This document shows, piece by piece, positions 1 through 14,100 of a DNA stretch of 64,000 nt (positions are counted from its first letter, which is position 1; each line of letters starts with the position of its first letter). Position numbers and translations under genes: made by a program. The notes under the pieces are model-generated. The model was not told where the DNA came from. It made no database searches and saw only the letters and a list, made by a program, of their open reading frames with translations. Source of the stretch: Epiperipatus broadwayi (taxonomy: Eukaryota; Onychophora; Udeonychophora; Euonychophora; Peripatidae); NCBI GenBank assembly GCA_028023455.1, contig JAQFVV010000013.1:13714258-13778257 (forward strand), given 5' to 3'.

Positions 1-1931
1 GTGTCTGCACAATTTATTTAATTTCAATGAGGTTTCATATTATTACTAATATTATTAAATCTTCCCTATATATTTTCAAACCTACTTTTTTTTATAACTA
101 ATCTCTGCTGATAATTTTTATAATTAGCTTTTTTAAATTTTATTATCTTCCCTTACTAATAACAGCATTCCATAATTCTTCTTGGAAATAACTATCAAGT
201 AATTGTAAAATACTCTGAGATACATAATTCTACCCAATCTTTTCTATAAGTGTGAATTAGGATCTTGAAATTCAAATATAATCCATAAATTTGTGAATAT
301 TCTCTGTCATAAGCTTAATTCAAGCTAATTGTAGTACTATATAAATTCATTGTAGAAATTGTCTGCATTTTCTATAGCCTTAACATAAAATATGGCCAAT
401 TATTCAGATGTGTATAAGATACTCTTAGAGTTACACCTTCAGATGATAATAGTTTACATATCATAAATAAAAATATCATGACTATAGTATAGATAAGGTA
501 ATACATGGGTCAATCATTGATATTATAAATTGCTGGCTTACTATATCAAGTTTTTTTTAGCCAAATGAAAATTACATGAATATTATCTTTAATTCGCAGG
601 CACTGAATAAGATCTAAAGAGAGGAATAATTTGAGATATGCTTTATTGATGATTCTATAAGTAAAAGTTGAATCCAAATCAATGCACTTTATTATTTCTG
701 TGATAGCAATAATAAATAATTTGATTTCAATGATATTATATATATGCAAGCAGTTGTTAAATAGGATTATCTTTTTTTTCCAATTTTGTTTAGTATTATT
801 AAAATAATATTAAATTTTATTTCTGAGACTTAATTACCAAAACATTTTGAAGTAGAGAATCATTTTCTGAAACCAATGGCAGGTTACCAAATAATAGATT
901 ATAATACTATTCATATAAACAATAGCTTACAAGCACCAAATTAATGCAATACCATCAACCATTTCTGACAATTCTCTTCAACAATATATGAATATTGCCA
1001 ATCCTATTATCCACCATGCTATCAAAAAATTGGAAAAACAAAAAAAAATATTATATGAACTCAGTTTATACAATGCTTTCTGAAAGTAAACACTACTTGC
1101 AATATTCTGCTTTTGCAATCTATGGTAAGCTTAAATAATCAAAAGATTGTAGATTTTATTAAATCTCTATCCAGTGTATCTATTGATTCCTCAAGCTTAT
1201 ATAAGCTGACAAAATTGGTGTAGTATAAATAAAAAATTGTTTCAGAAAAACATTGGGTAAATTGATATTATGTGATGATTTTTTTAAATTTTATAACTAT
1301 TCTGACCAAAAATTAAAGATGCCTTCAGATATTAAAAAATGGAGGATATCAAAATATATAGATACTGAAATGATATTAGATCTATATAATTTAGCAAGCA
1401 AATTGCCTTGTATTCAAAACATTAAAGTGTTTTTAAATTTGAGACTGTTATCTTGATAGTATAAAAAAGAGTAAAAGTTAGCTACTAATAGTTGAAAAGT
1501 ACATTAGCCCTAAAGTCCAATATCTTTAGAGCTAAGTCCAAAATTTTTGACTGATGAAGACCATAAACCAAAAGCTAGTCACGAATGGGATCACACTATG
1601 ATGGTTTAATAAGCACTGCCATCTATTGATTACTCAAGCTTGCTATAGGTGGCAGTAATGAGTAGTATAAATAAAATTGTGTTAGGAAATTTATCATACA
1701 ACCACTGCTCAAGACATTATACATATGTTTCCATGTTAATATCATATTAGATATTGGATGACTGTCTTTCTTAGAAGTAATATGGTAATTGTTATTATAA
1801 TACTACAAATGTAAATTGCTGCTAACGTATTTTAACTTTATCTATTTATATTATTGTATATTTGTTATTATTATAATGAGTTAAATTTTTAAAATAATTA
1901 TGATTGATTATTTTTATTTTTGTATATAAAG
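1..1931. other. AT-rich upstream intron or 5' flank
   Basis: No exon, RNA gene or mobile-element protein recognised. Reading frames are short and unlike the missing cyclase N-terminus. Two similar segments, about 1165-1250 and 1610-1690, share a core 'CTATTGATTxCTCAAGCTT' followed by 'AGTATAAATAAAA'. A third partial copy lies near 5745, so this is a dispersed repeat. Confidence 0.4.
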
Positions 1932-2144
1932 TCATTATTTTGGTCTGGTTCTTATGAGATTGCTCATACCTATTCTAATAGAGGAAAACGTTATATTACA
2001 TTGGAAGATACTCTTATAGGATATTTATTAAACCAATTGTCATGGTGTGGACAGAAATCACCCCCTTATTTTAATTTTGATACATGTGATAATAACTGTT
2101 CAGCTGCTTTAAATGAAGATTACTGGTCAAAAGCTTCAAAACAG
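1932..2144 (+). CDS. Cyclase exon A (catalytic Trp and TLEDTL segment)
   Basis: Acceptor AG at 1930-1931 and donor GTAAGA at 2145. It encodes 71 codons in phase 0, from SLFWSGSYEIAH through YITLEDTLIGY, LSWCGQ and DTCDNNC to DYWSKASKQ. It carries three of the four active-site residues (Trp4, Glu25 and Trp65 of the readable protein). An ATG at 1920 lies inside the acceptor region and is not a start. The next in-frame codon after the donor region is a stop, consistent with an exon end. The exon before it should end in phase 0 and was not found in 1-1931. Confidence 0.95.
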
Positions 2145-5100
2145 GTAAGATGATATATAAGCTAGAGTGTGATTTTTTATATTTAACACCTAAAAATTTG
2201 TTCTTATATTTTTATTTCTAAACTCAAAATAGAATGTGATATTGTTTGGAGAATCTGAGATGTCTTTGGTACTAAAGAATTTTTGATGAATCAATATTAT
2301 TGATGTTAATTAAATAAATGTATAGATGCTTTTCTTTTTTTAAAAAAATGGATCCATTACTATATAAAAACTTATTTTATTATAAATCTTATTTTTATAT
2401 GAATTAAATTTCTCTATATTCATTTATATATAATCCCATATTCCACTTATATTTCATCCATATTCTACATCATTTTCAAAATTTATTTAAGAAAGAGACA
2501 AGTTATCAAGTAAAAATTAAAATAGCCATTTAAAGCTAATTGGGAATAAAACTTGAAAATAATTATAGAATATAGTCAAAATATAAGTGAACATATATAT
2601 ATATGAATGGATATAAAAAAAACTTGATTCATGGAATCAAGAAGATTTATAAAGAAAATAAGAATGTGGACTATAATTTTTCTATATAATAGAACTATAT
2701 GTCTCATCTCAGGAGGATAAAATGTCTTGAAATGGTTGGTATATGGCTACATTTTAAGTAATGATGGTGTACTTGTGTCATCGAGAAAAGGCCTAAATAA
2801 TATTGTATTTCAAATATCTGAAAATATAAATATAAGCATTAAATATTTATTCATCTGAAAATATAATTATGATTCTTATTTATGGGGAAGATTCTCAACT
2901 CATAAATTTAATTTCAGATTATCATCTTAAGGTATGGAAATTACTGTGAAAAGAAAGGTTTTGTTTAATTTACAGTATAGGATTTTTGTGTTTTTGTTGA
3001 GATTACATGGACATTTAAAGTAATTTACGAAATAATGAAGAACTTTTCAAATATTATTTAGTTTACAATATTTATAATATATCACAACTTTAACATTTGT
3101 TCTTTTCTTCCACGTTTTATAAATTGTTTCTCTTATTCAATTAAAATTTTAAACTTATTTTTTTGTTTTATTATTAGCTTATTTTCTGTAATTAAATGCA
3201 GAAAATGTAAATAATTGTATATTTTGAGTTTAATATTATCTTAAAATAAGCACGCATATTAATGGAGATATCATTCATTTAGTATTATATAAATATTTAT
3301 TATTTTAACTAGCTTTTTTTTTTTTTTTAAGAATCTTACGTTTTTTTAATATAAATGTTTTTTTTTTCACCAAAGTATATTTTTATACACGTGTTCTTGG
3401 CATTTTATAAATTTTAATGGTTTTTATATTTTTTGTGTGTTATATTAACATTGATGATCTGCTTTTAATTCACATTGTTTTACTCCTTTAACCCCCCCCC
3501 TCCCATGTTTTCATCTATTTGAATTTTAGATATTCTTTTTTAATGTTGATAAGAATGCTTTCATTGTTTCTTTCTTTTCTTATTTTATATACATTTTCAT
3601 TAAAGATTCTGCGTATTTCAGGAGCCTATTTTACTAGCATTTCTAATTGTGAGTCTAAAAATTATTTTTTGCTGGCTATCACCGTCATGTTTTTTTCTAC
3701 CTGATGCATTTTTTCACTGCTGTTTTCCTAATAAAAACCATACTTTGATTAACTTATCAATTGGCAGACTTAAAAAAAGATTTATTATAATCTTACCATT
3801 TTTTATTAATATTATGCTATCAAAAAAAAATCTTTTTAATTTGCAAAAGAGCAATTTATAATTGTTTTATAATCTTCATACATCTTTATTATGTATAGTA
3901 ACTGTCTACACCAACTTTTTCTCCATATAATGGTCTGGATACACTTGACCATATAAACTCATCAAAATTATTTTTGACATTGTCATTATTTTTTTCTTTC
4001 TGCTGTATCACATTACCTGAAAAAGCTAAAATGTTATATTATGCACAATCTTTGTTTTTTCTATTATTATATTCATTTTCTTTCAACATTGTTGACTTGA
4101 ATTAATTGATGTATATTGGAATTTCTCTAGCAATTGCTTAGAAGAATCATAAGTTTGACTGAAATATCAATGTCTTTAACAGAATGGAAATGAGAGCCAA
4201 AAAAAGATGATCCTGGTTTTAAATGCCTGAAAATTGTGGCATCATTTATAAGAGAATAAAAATTATAAACTGAACCAAGAATAACCATCAACCAATGAAT
4301 GACAAGCTAATACTTCATTCAACCTTTTATCAAGCCATGTGTCTGGACACCATTTATTACCAAATAAAACAATGATGATGATCTATGCTGTAATCCTTTT
4401 ATTTACTCAAAACAGGCAGAACATTTGAGCTTGAAACACAAGTGAGAAGACATGTAACTAAATATCAGTTACACAACGGAGAGATAAGAATTATCCTTCA
4501 GACCAATAAAGCTAAGTTGTTAAACTTTAAAGCATAATTACATTAATTTGTATAATAGTACTAAATTTACAATCTATATTGATGAACTTTTAAATTTAAT
4601 CAAAGTTTGTCTTAATCTAATAAGTCCTTAACTATTTTTCTCCTATATTAGAGCTAAAATATACTTTGTAATCTTAATTAATTTAATTTTCAAAACCACT
4701 CCTTTATCTATAACATAGCTTGCTCCACTTCTATATGCAAGTCATTAATGAGCATACAGATCTATTGAATAATTATAACATTAAGTTTTTTGTTGGTGTT
4801 TCATTTAAAGATTTGACAAACATTACATATTTTAACAGATGTCTATGGTCAACCCTCCCAATTGCCAAAACTTTAACCAGATTCTAAAATATATAAATTT
4901 CTTAATCATCGTTAAAATTTTTATTTAACTTATTAATTGGCACAATTCCTACAAAAATTTTCTTCATTAACCATTTTAAATTAAATCTGGATCCCATATG
5001 TGTCTTATGCAGTAATCATCCAGAGAATAGGATATACATTTTTTAAATATGTCCATACTTCTCTTACAGCACTTGGTATTTTATAAACAAATAATTAATC

Positions 5101-8100
5101 TTAAACAATTGCTTCAGAAAAATACTAAAATGTTTAATCCTTATAAAACCATAGTAATTATTTAAACTCTTAGAACTATGTGGTTGCTCACTTTCAGTAA
5201 TTTTTGATAACAAAAAAATATAATGTTCTTAAAAAAATAGCAAAGAGTGGTATAATACATATTTATATGCTCTAAGGTATTTATTTAAAAGTATTATGAG
5301 TAAAATTTGCATCGTTGTACATTATTTTAAAATGATATAAATTATACATTTATCTACATTTAACTGAATCATTTTTATCTACACTCAAAGGACTAGTCAT
5401 AATGATTATATTTTTATAAGCTTTATATCATATGTCATGTAATTGGTTTTTTTCTGTACATATGTTAATACTTGTTTATAACTTGCAACTAATAAAGTTC
5501 ATTTTATAAAAAATTAAGACATGAGAAAAAAGCAGAATAAGTATTAAATTTGAATAATTGTTTAAATCATCATTATCAGGGCAAGAATCTTAAGGTTTCA
5601 TATACTACTCTTTTTTAAATGCTTTTAATTATTCACTAATATAATAATTAATAAAAATGAATTAAAAATAGTTGACAGCATTGATTTGCTTTGATCCAAA
5701 AAATAAACTTATCTGAAAGTGGAAGTTGAAATACATTATTATCCAGTAATCATTGATTACTCAAGCTTGGAATAGATGATACTATAATAGAAAGGAGTTC
5801 TTATATAGCAAATGCTAACTAGTTCTTAGTTTTAATCTAATTTACATATCTATAATCTTAAAGTTTTTTTTCTAACTTTCATAGCAGATTTATTAGATTC
5901 CAGATAGTAAATTGGAAAAAAAACCCATTAATAATCTACTTTTTGTTTTGTTTAACAGTTTTCTGAATCAGCCAGTGGATATGTGACTGTGATATTAAAT
6001 GGATCCAGAATGCCAGATCCTGCTTTCAGAAATAATAGGTAAACATACCTAAATAATTTGCATGTATGTATGCATACACATAATTAAGTTTAACTATGTA
6101 TGGAATTGTGATTTGTGTAGATATTAAACATGAATATACAATTTGTATACTGAAATTATTTGAATTTAAATAGAAATTTGCTTATGCTGAAATAAAACAA
6201 GTTTGAAAATTTAATATATGTAATAAAACAAATGGTTGTAAACAGTAGTGGAGTTTGTTATTTAATTCTTTATGCAATGAATGAGCAGCTATTAAGACTT
6301 TTTGTGCTTGTAATGTAAATATTGAATTTATGAGCAATATATATATATATTGAATAATAATTTTCAATTACATCATAAGTGATTATATTGTAATGGAATC
6401 TTAAACCACTCAACCATTTGTTGTTATGAATATTGCTCTACAGGAATGATTATTTGTTCATCAATGATGAGCAGGCAATCATATACAAGATGGAATGTCT
6501 GTAACCTAAAATTTAATCATATTTTACTATAGCTATATCAAGCACAAACGTTTTGCATCCAGTCATATTTGCTAATTATCATCCAACCACATATATATTA
6601 TTATTTTAATTGTTTGAATTAGTTTTGTCAGAAATGCTAAATCAAAATATATTTATTCTAAATATTTAAATAAAATACTTGTCTATCAGATGAGAAATTG
6701 ATGAGAAATGATACTTTTAAATAATAGTAACCAATTTATCCTACAACCACATCAAAATATATAAACAATTTAATTTCTCTTATATTTGCAAATTTACATA
6801 ATCAAGAAAATGAAATATATATGATAAAAAAAATTTAGAATTGATTTGAAAAAATAAATCAAGCATATATCTTCAATTTCTTTCAAAACTTGACTGATTT
6901 CCAATTGCAAGGTTAATAATAATAAGAACAATATTTATAATGTTTAAAACAAATACTTTAAATTATTTCATATCTGATGTGATTCTATCCTTGTAATAAT
7001 AATAAATAACAATGCATTAATTTTTAATGCAGGAGAAAAATGAGACTTTTACAAATATTTATTTATCCTAATAATCTTACTAAATTTTGCTTTGATCTTA
7101 TTTGTTTGTTGAGCTCAACACACACGTGATGCTCCCCCCCCCACATTTAAAATATTAATTTTAAACAAGGCAAACCTCTCTCCATACAGTAGTGCCGATC
7201 AGAGTAATCAATGGATGCCAGAAGGCTTGTGCATAAAATCCCTATCTAATGCCTACTCATTCAATATCCCCAGACTAGTTTCTGGCTTGTGGGGCATGCC
7301 AATCAGAGTAATCAATGGATGCCAGAAGGCTTGTGCATAAAATCCCTATCTAATGCCTACTCATCCAATATCCCCAGACTAGTTTCTGGCTTGTGGGGCA
7401 TGCCAATCAGAGTAATCAATGGATGCCAGAAGGCTTGTGCATAAAATCCCTATCTAATGCCTACTCATCCAATATCTCCAGACTAGTTTCTGGCTTGTGG
7501 CCCCACAAGCCAGAAACTAGTCTGGAGATATTGGATGAGTAGGCATTAGATGGGGATTTTATGCACAAGCCTTCTGGCATCCATTTGATTACTCTGATTG
7601 GCACATGGTGGCACTACTGTATGGAGAAAGTTTTGCCTTGTTTAATAACAATTATGTGCTAGTATGAGATAGTGATCATGTAATGTTTAGTGGTTTAATA
7701 TTAATTTTCCACTTAAAATTGAAATCCCTGGCTATTATTTAAATATCACCATGGTTTTCATATATACATATTGAAACAGTCAGTTTCATCCATCTGCCCG
7801 TTTCACTTATTTTACCCACACATCTATCTATATGTTAGGTTTAAACCCTCCCAGAGTACCCGTCTGAATAACATTAAATTATTACAGATGCAGAATCACA
7901 TATATATGTGCGAGCAGTATGTCTGTAATTTAATTGAATATGTATAGATTACAGATATGTATCAATTTTATAAATATTTCTAATTTAGGAAATATTTTAG
8001 TCTAAATTATTTATGTTAATGGTATATATATTACAGATAGGTAAATTCATTTTATAGATATTTCTAGTTTAAGAAATATTTTAGTTAAATTATTTAGCAA

Positions 8101-11100
8101 CTTTATTATTGTATTAGTGAAATCGCATATGCATATTTCCTGTTATTCTGCATTTATTCTACCACCGCTGGTTATAAAGTGTTTTCTGCTAATTACAAAG
8201 ATAATTTTGTCAAAATGACATTCGATTTTGTAAACAGATTTAATGTAGGTCACACATTTAGTCCTAAAACAGTCCTAAAATAGTGTGGATATTGTTTGAA
8301 ATATAAAATGTTGACAACAAGATAAGCAGGAAAACAGAATCTAAATTACCTTGTTATCACTAAAATTGTTTTTCTAAATAAATAAATGAGTTTTTCTACC
8401 GGTGGGAATAATTAAATGTTTTGCTAAAACAATTAAATGGATTGTTCAGCTATATAAAAAAATAACAGGTGGGCAGATTTCAAAAGGTATAAATACTTGA
8501 AGTTTTATTAACAAGGAGATCATATATATATTAAATGAACTGTAGGCCGAATCCACGTCGGTTTCACCTTAAAATGTTCGAGTAGAGGCCGTAATTCACC
8601 GCCTCTCCTCATGGAGAATGGAGAGCTTTGGTCCAATGAAATCTAATGCCATCACCAGCAAAAGTAGCCCATGGAAAAGTCTCTGTTAACTGTGCATCAT
8701 CATCAAGTGTCAACTTATTATCGTCCCAAGTGCCTCAAAACTAGCTGCAATGGAAACAACTAAATGGTAAAATTTTCTCAGAGCTCTTGACTATAAACTG
8801 TGACTTTCGTTTCTCTATTTTAAAAGCTAGCTATTCACTAAATCTACTTTCACAAACACCTTACTAAAATCTACAAAGAAGATTGTTAAATGCTAAGTCT
8901 TGCCTGATTGTAGAATGCTAAAACTTGTCTGATTATAAAACTTGAATTCTCTTTTATAATATAAAACTCGAATTCTCTTTTAAATTGTAAAACCCCTAAT
9001 AATCTATTTTAAATGAATAATTTTCTGCGGTCTTTTTATGCCTATTTCTAAATCTATTCAATTTATTTTATGATTTTATCATTTTAATATAATATGTGTA
9101 TTTAATATGCCAAATGACTCGAAACCGCAAGTATTTATAAATATCATTTTAGTTTTGCGAAGATAATTTCAAATCTTCACTATAATTTAATATTAATCAA
9201 TTGAATTATTATTCTTCATTCTCACTCACTGTTTCGAGATCATATTATGTTACTGATTAAGTTTTGGATATCAATATTACAATAATCAGTTATCTAGCTA
9301 TTTTATGCAGTTTGCTTAATTTTAGTTATGAATTATAACTATTTATATATATAACTCGTATATCACCGGAACTAGCCACAGAAATATTCTCAAAGCATAT
9401 TTTAATATTTTATTCATAATTACCCCGCAAATATGCTTTATCCTTCTTAGATTTATTTATGTTGAGACGCAGGGGATAATATTAAACTAGGTTACTAATT
9501 AATTTAGTCCCTTAATAGTATATTTAAAATACTAAATTTGAGAACTGGATTATATAGATATGCAAATATACGCTATCTAATTTTAAGGCATGATAATGTA
9601 ATGTTATGCGATTGCATTATATATATGTGTAAGTTGCGGATGTGACTTTACAAAGTACGCAATGTACCCATATCAGCTTGCTGCATGATTCTCGATGACA
9701 GGCTGATGGAGGTCACTCTCATCCACTTTAGTTCTGGTTCAAGCACACTTTTAGAACTAGGGCACAAGGTCCTAGATGATTCATAATGCTTATCTGACTA
9801 CCTGAACTACTAATGTTCTTATTTGTGGCAAGTTGAGCGGTCTTACGGCAAACCGAGTCTTTGGAGACTGAAACCCATGAATAACGACCCATTCGCATCT
9901 TCTTGCTTAATTAATATTTTAATATGTGCCATAGAGGATATAGGTAAACCTATCATAAATCAGTTTTCTCTCTCTTTTATATTAAATGCTTATCTAGCAT
10001 TAGTATACATCCTAATCTAGGTTAACATGCTAACCTGCATATCTCAGAGCCTAATTACATGCTCGAATTAACTCTGTATTAAATAGATGCCGTAGGAGCG
10101 TTATGATAGTTAGTTATATAGCTTTGGCTATAAAATTCCGCATGATCTAGAAGACTACAAAAGAGATAGAAATTTGGCATATTAATTAATATAGGCATGA
10201 AATTCCAATACCGCACTACGCATTATTAAACGCTTATAATAAAATATATAACATGAATCTCAGCAGTTATCTAACGCCTGCAAGCATTATACCTCATGTT
10301 CCCACCATATAATTTGGTATGTTTTGATTTATTGTTTGCTATTGTTTTATTAAAGTAATAATATTTAAAATTATAACTCGTTTGCATATTTTATTGTCCG
10401 TGAATTCATTTTGTCCAACTCTATATTTAATTGCACATACACTATTTCACATATATGTAGATCAGTCTGTTAAGTTCTATAATTAATTACTTAACCATAT
10501 GTATATATATATCTGACCAAATCAGTGATAAATTAGTTAAAATATGAGTCTCTTGTTCTACCGGGAGTGACTGCTGCACCGAGAGTGAATTAATTGTCTG
10601 TGTACATTGAGGAATGTCATCCATAGGGTAGTAAATCATTAAGCAGAGGTGAAAGGGTTGAATGTTGGTCGGATTCTGGATCACAGCATCTGGATTCGGT
10701 CAGCTTTAGTGTATTTGCCTATGTTCTAGATTTTGTTACATGGAGGGACAATTCTTATCATTACAATATATATATATTATAGAACTTGAAGACTTTCTGA
10801 ACAATAATAAGTTTCTTTTAATCATGCTTTGTAGTGAAGAAAACCAAATTAATGCTAAATATGTGCATGCACATTCTTTCTTCTTGTAATCTATCTATGG
10901 CTGATTTCTTTGTCTTGTCTATTTTACATAACTAATAACTGAAATACAGGCTTATTATATACCTGTATCAATATATATAATATATAGGGTATATGAGCAC
11001 AGACTTTCACATGACCCACCACTCTCCACTCTATCTCATAACACTGATACATTTGAACACATATATAATGAAAAGATAAATAATCACCAATATATGTATT

Positions 11101-14100
11101 TCATGCTAAACCAGCAATCATCAGTTAGTCCAGATTATCATCTCCACATATATATTCAATAAGTGCTCAGATATATATTAAAATAGCCAATCTTCTTACC
11201 TTAATATTGTGCTTTGATAAAGGAACAGCAGATAAATCTGAAAATGGTAAGTGTAATTAGCCACTTATTTTCAATACAGGGGCATTACATTTCAGCAAAA
11301 AACTATATATTTAGAAAAAAAGCAAACATCCAAACTAAATTTTTATTCAGTTATGGTAAATAAGTACAAATGAAATTAAATAAAATTTGTCTTCTTGGTT
11401 GGTAATTTGTGAGCTAAATTAACTGATAATTTTCAAAAAACATAACTATGGCAAAAAAAATGCTACTTTTTTGTTGCTTAGCAACAATCAAAATTTGCAT
11501 AGAAAATATTATAACAATATAATACTCTTATTATAATAAAAAAAAACAATATAATACTCTTCCATTGTCTATGTTCAATATACTTTTGCTTTATTTATTT
11601 TTTTAACATTTAATATTTTTGCAAATAAGTGATTTTCTTTTTTAATCAAATTAAAAAATAAACAGAGAAACAAACTTCATTTCTTATATAGATATTTTAA
11701 ATTTGTTAATATATAATGATGTGCTTTTAAAAAAATTAAACTTTCAAAAGTTTTAAAAAGATATAATAACTCTTTTTATTTTCAAAAGTTATATGTGTGA
11801 TCCACAAAAGAAAGGTTACAATATATATTGTGATAATCCATTTGTATGATTCACAAGATCTTGAAATTATATTTGTTTAGATCTAAAATTATAGATTTAT
11901 ATTTCTTTATATAAAATGTAAAAAAAAATTCAACTGAAATAAAAAAGAAAAACCAATTGATATTTAAGTATTTTTAAAAGTATATTTTTTGGTTAATTCT
12001 TTTAGTTTAATTAAGTAAAAAAGTAAAATTATATAAACATCTTTCTGTAGAGATTAAAATATAAATATGCAAATTATAGATAAACGAATCAAATAAGAGG
12101 TTTAAATGATGTAAAAACAAATTATGAAAAAAAATTCACAAAACCAAAAACAAATATATTTTCAAAAATGGAAATTTATAAAAAGAGTAAATTAAATTTA
12201 AACAATTTAATGGCAATTAAAAATTAGAAGAATATAGAGTTGTAAAGTTATTTCTAAAAGTTAATAATACATCTTTTTGTTAGCTTCAGAATTGCTACTA
12301 GAGAAACATTAAGATAAGCTCTCCTACATTTTGAGTAGACTATTACATCAAAGTTGTACTTGAATAAAGAATCAAAAGAAGACCTTGGATCAGTTGCCCA
12401 TATATTTTTGGTTAAATGACTATTCATTATCCACCATTGTTATTATTATGCTTTATCAATGCTAAATAAACTACATGGAGTCTTTGTAACATCCTAGATA
12501 AAGTCCTTATATGCATTGGAAAATACATCAAACTCATATTGAGACATAAATTTGGAAGATGTATAAAGATTGAATGTTAAGAAGAGAAAAAATTTATGAA
12601 TTAGATTGACTTTGGTTAATAGTATTTTTATATTTAGACTAAATTTGTTTCAATATCATTAATGATCTTAAAGTCATTTAAATTTTTCAATTCACTACAG
12701 ATATTTAAATAGATTATGTTTACATTTTTTGATAATATTATAATTTTAAAGTTTTTCTTATTGAAAATTTTTATACATCATAAACTAACTTAATTTAGTT
12801 TAAAAGATAGTTTATTAATTGTTAGTATATTTTCAAAAGAATTATATTGAGAGGTTTTAAAATAATTTTTTATTTTATTCTTAAAAAAATACTATGAATC
12901 TCTGAATCTCTTGACCATGTGTATACAAACTCAGGATTATTTAATTAACCTGAAATGACTACAAATGGTGTATCATACCGCACAAAATTTTCATATAGCT
13001 CCCATTTTCTAGAATTTTATGAATTAAACAGATATCCATCACAATAACATTGTATGCATATTTGTAATTGCAAAAAATAATTAGTATGAATTTGCTCACA
13101 TGGTGTGGATATTGTTTTGCATCAGTAATAAGTATTTCATATTGGTTATATTCTACAAATAAGTAGTTTTGATTTCCCATTTTTTGTGATCTATAGTTAT
13201 ATTTTTCTACCTTTTAAATAAATCACAGAATATAAAATAAAACATCTTTATGTGATAGCAATAATTGTATACATATAATAAAAATGATACAGAAATTATT
13301 TTTATGATAAATATTTTTTTGTTCTTTTGAAAGTGGTGTACTATTTTAAAGCTTCAATTTACATTGCAAATATAATGGCACTTATCTTTTTTATAAATAA
13401 AATTAACTAAAACCAATTATAACAGTAATGCAATATGTACAAAAAAAGTATAATTTTCCATTCATTTTTCATTAGCCAAATATTAATTGAATTAATCAAT
13501 GTTTTGTATATATTCATACAGTTATGTTTGTTATAGTTCGTATAATTCATTTCATATATTTCCTTCTATTAGATTCTTTAATATAATTTAAAGATGTTAT
13601 ATTTTTTACATAATATATTTTGTCTGTATTTTAAATAACGAATATGTAATGTAGATTTCTTTTCTCTTCTATTGATTATATTATTATGTTCTTTTGCTCT
13701 TTCATCTAATTGTTTCCCTGTAAGTCCATAGTGAATCATATTGCAATTTCCATAATTAATTTCATATAAATTTTTTTTTATATATTTCATATCATTTCTT
13801 ATTTTATAATCATCAATTAACTTTTCTAGATTTTTACTATTTGTCCATCCTATGTTCATATTTTTATCTATAATTTTATTTTTCAGTAATGTATTAAATG
13901 AAAGAGCAAAAAAATATAAAGAAAGTAATATAGGGGTTTGAACACAGACTTGTAAGCACACTTCAACTATCCACACTATCATATACCACTGATACATATG
14001 ACCACACAGATGTAGATAGGATAAATAATCACCAAGTACATATTTCCTGCTCAGCACTCATTAGTTGATCCAGATTATCATCTCCACCACACACATATAT

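Noticed and set aside
1253-1456. 67-codon frame before exon A as a missing cyclase exon
   Set aside because: A weak resemblance (LCDDFFKF) to the family N-terminus, but no donor giving phase 0 and no conserved cysteine pattern.
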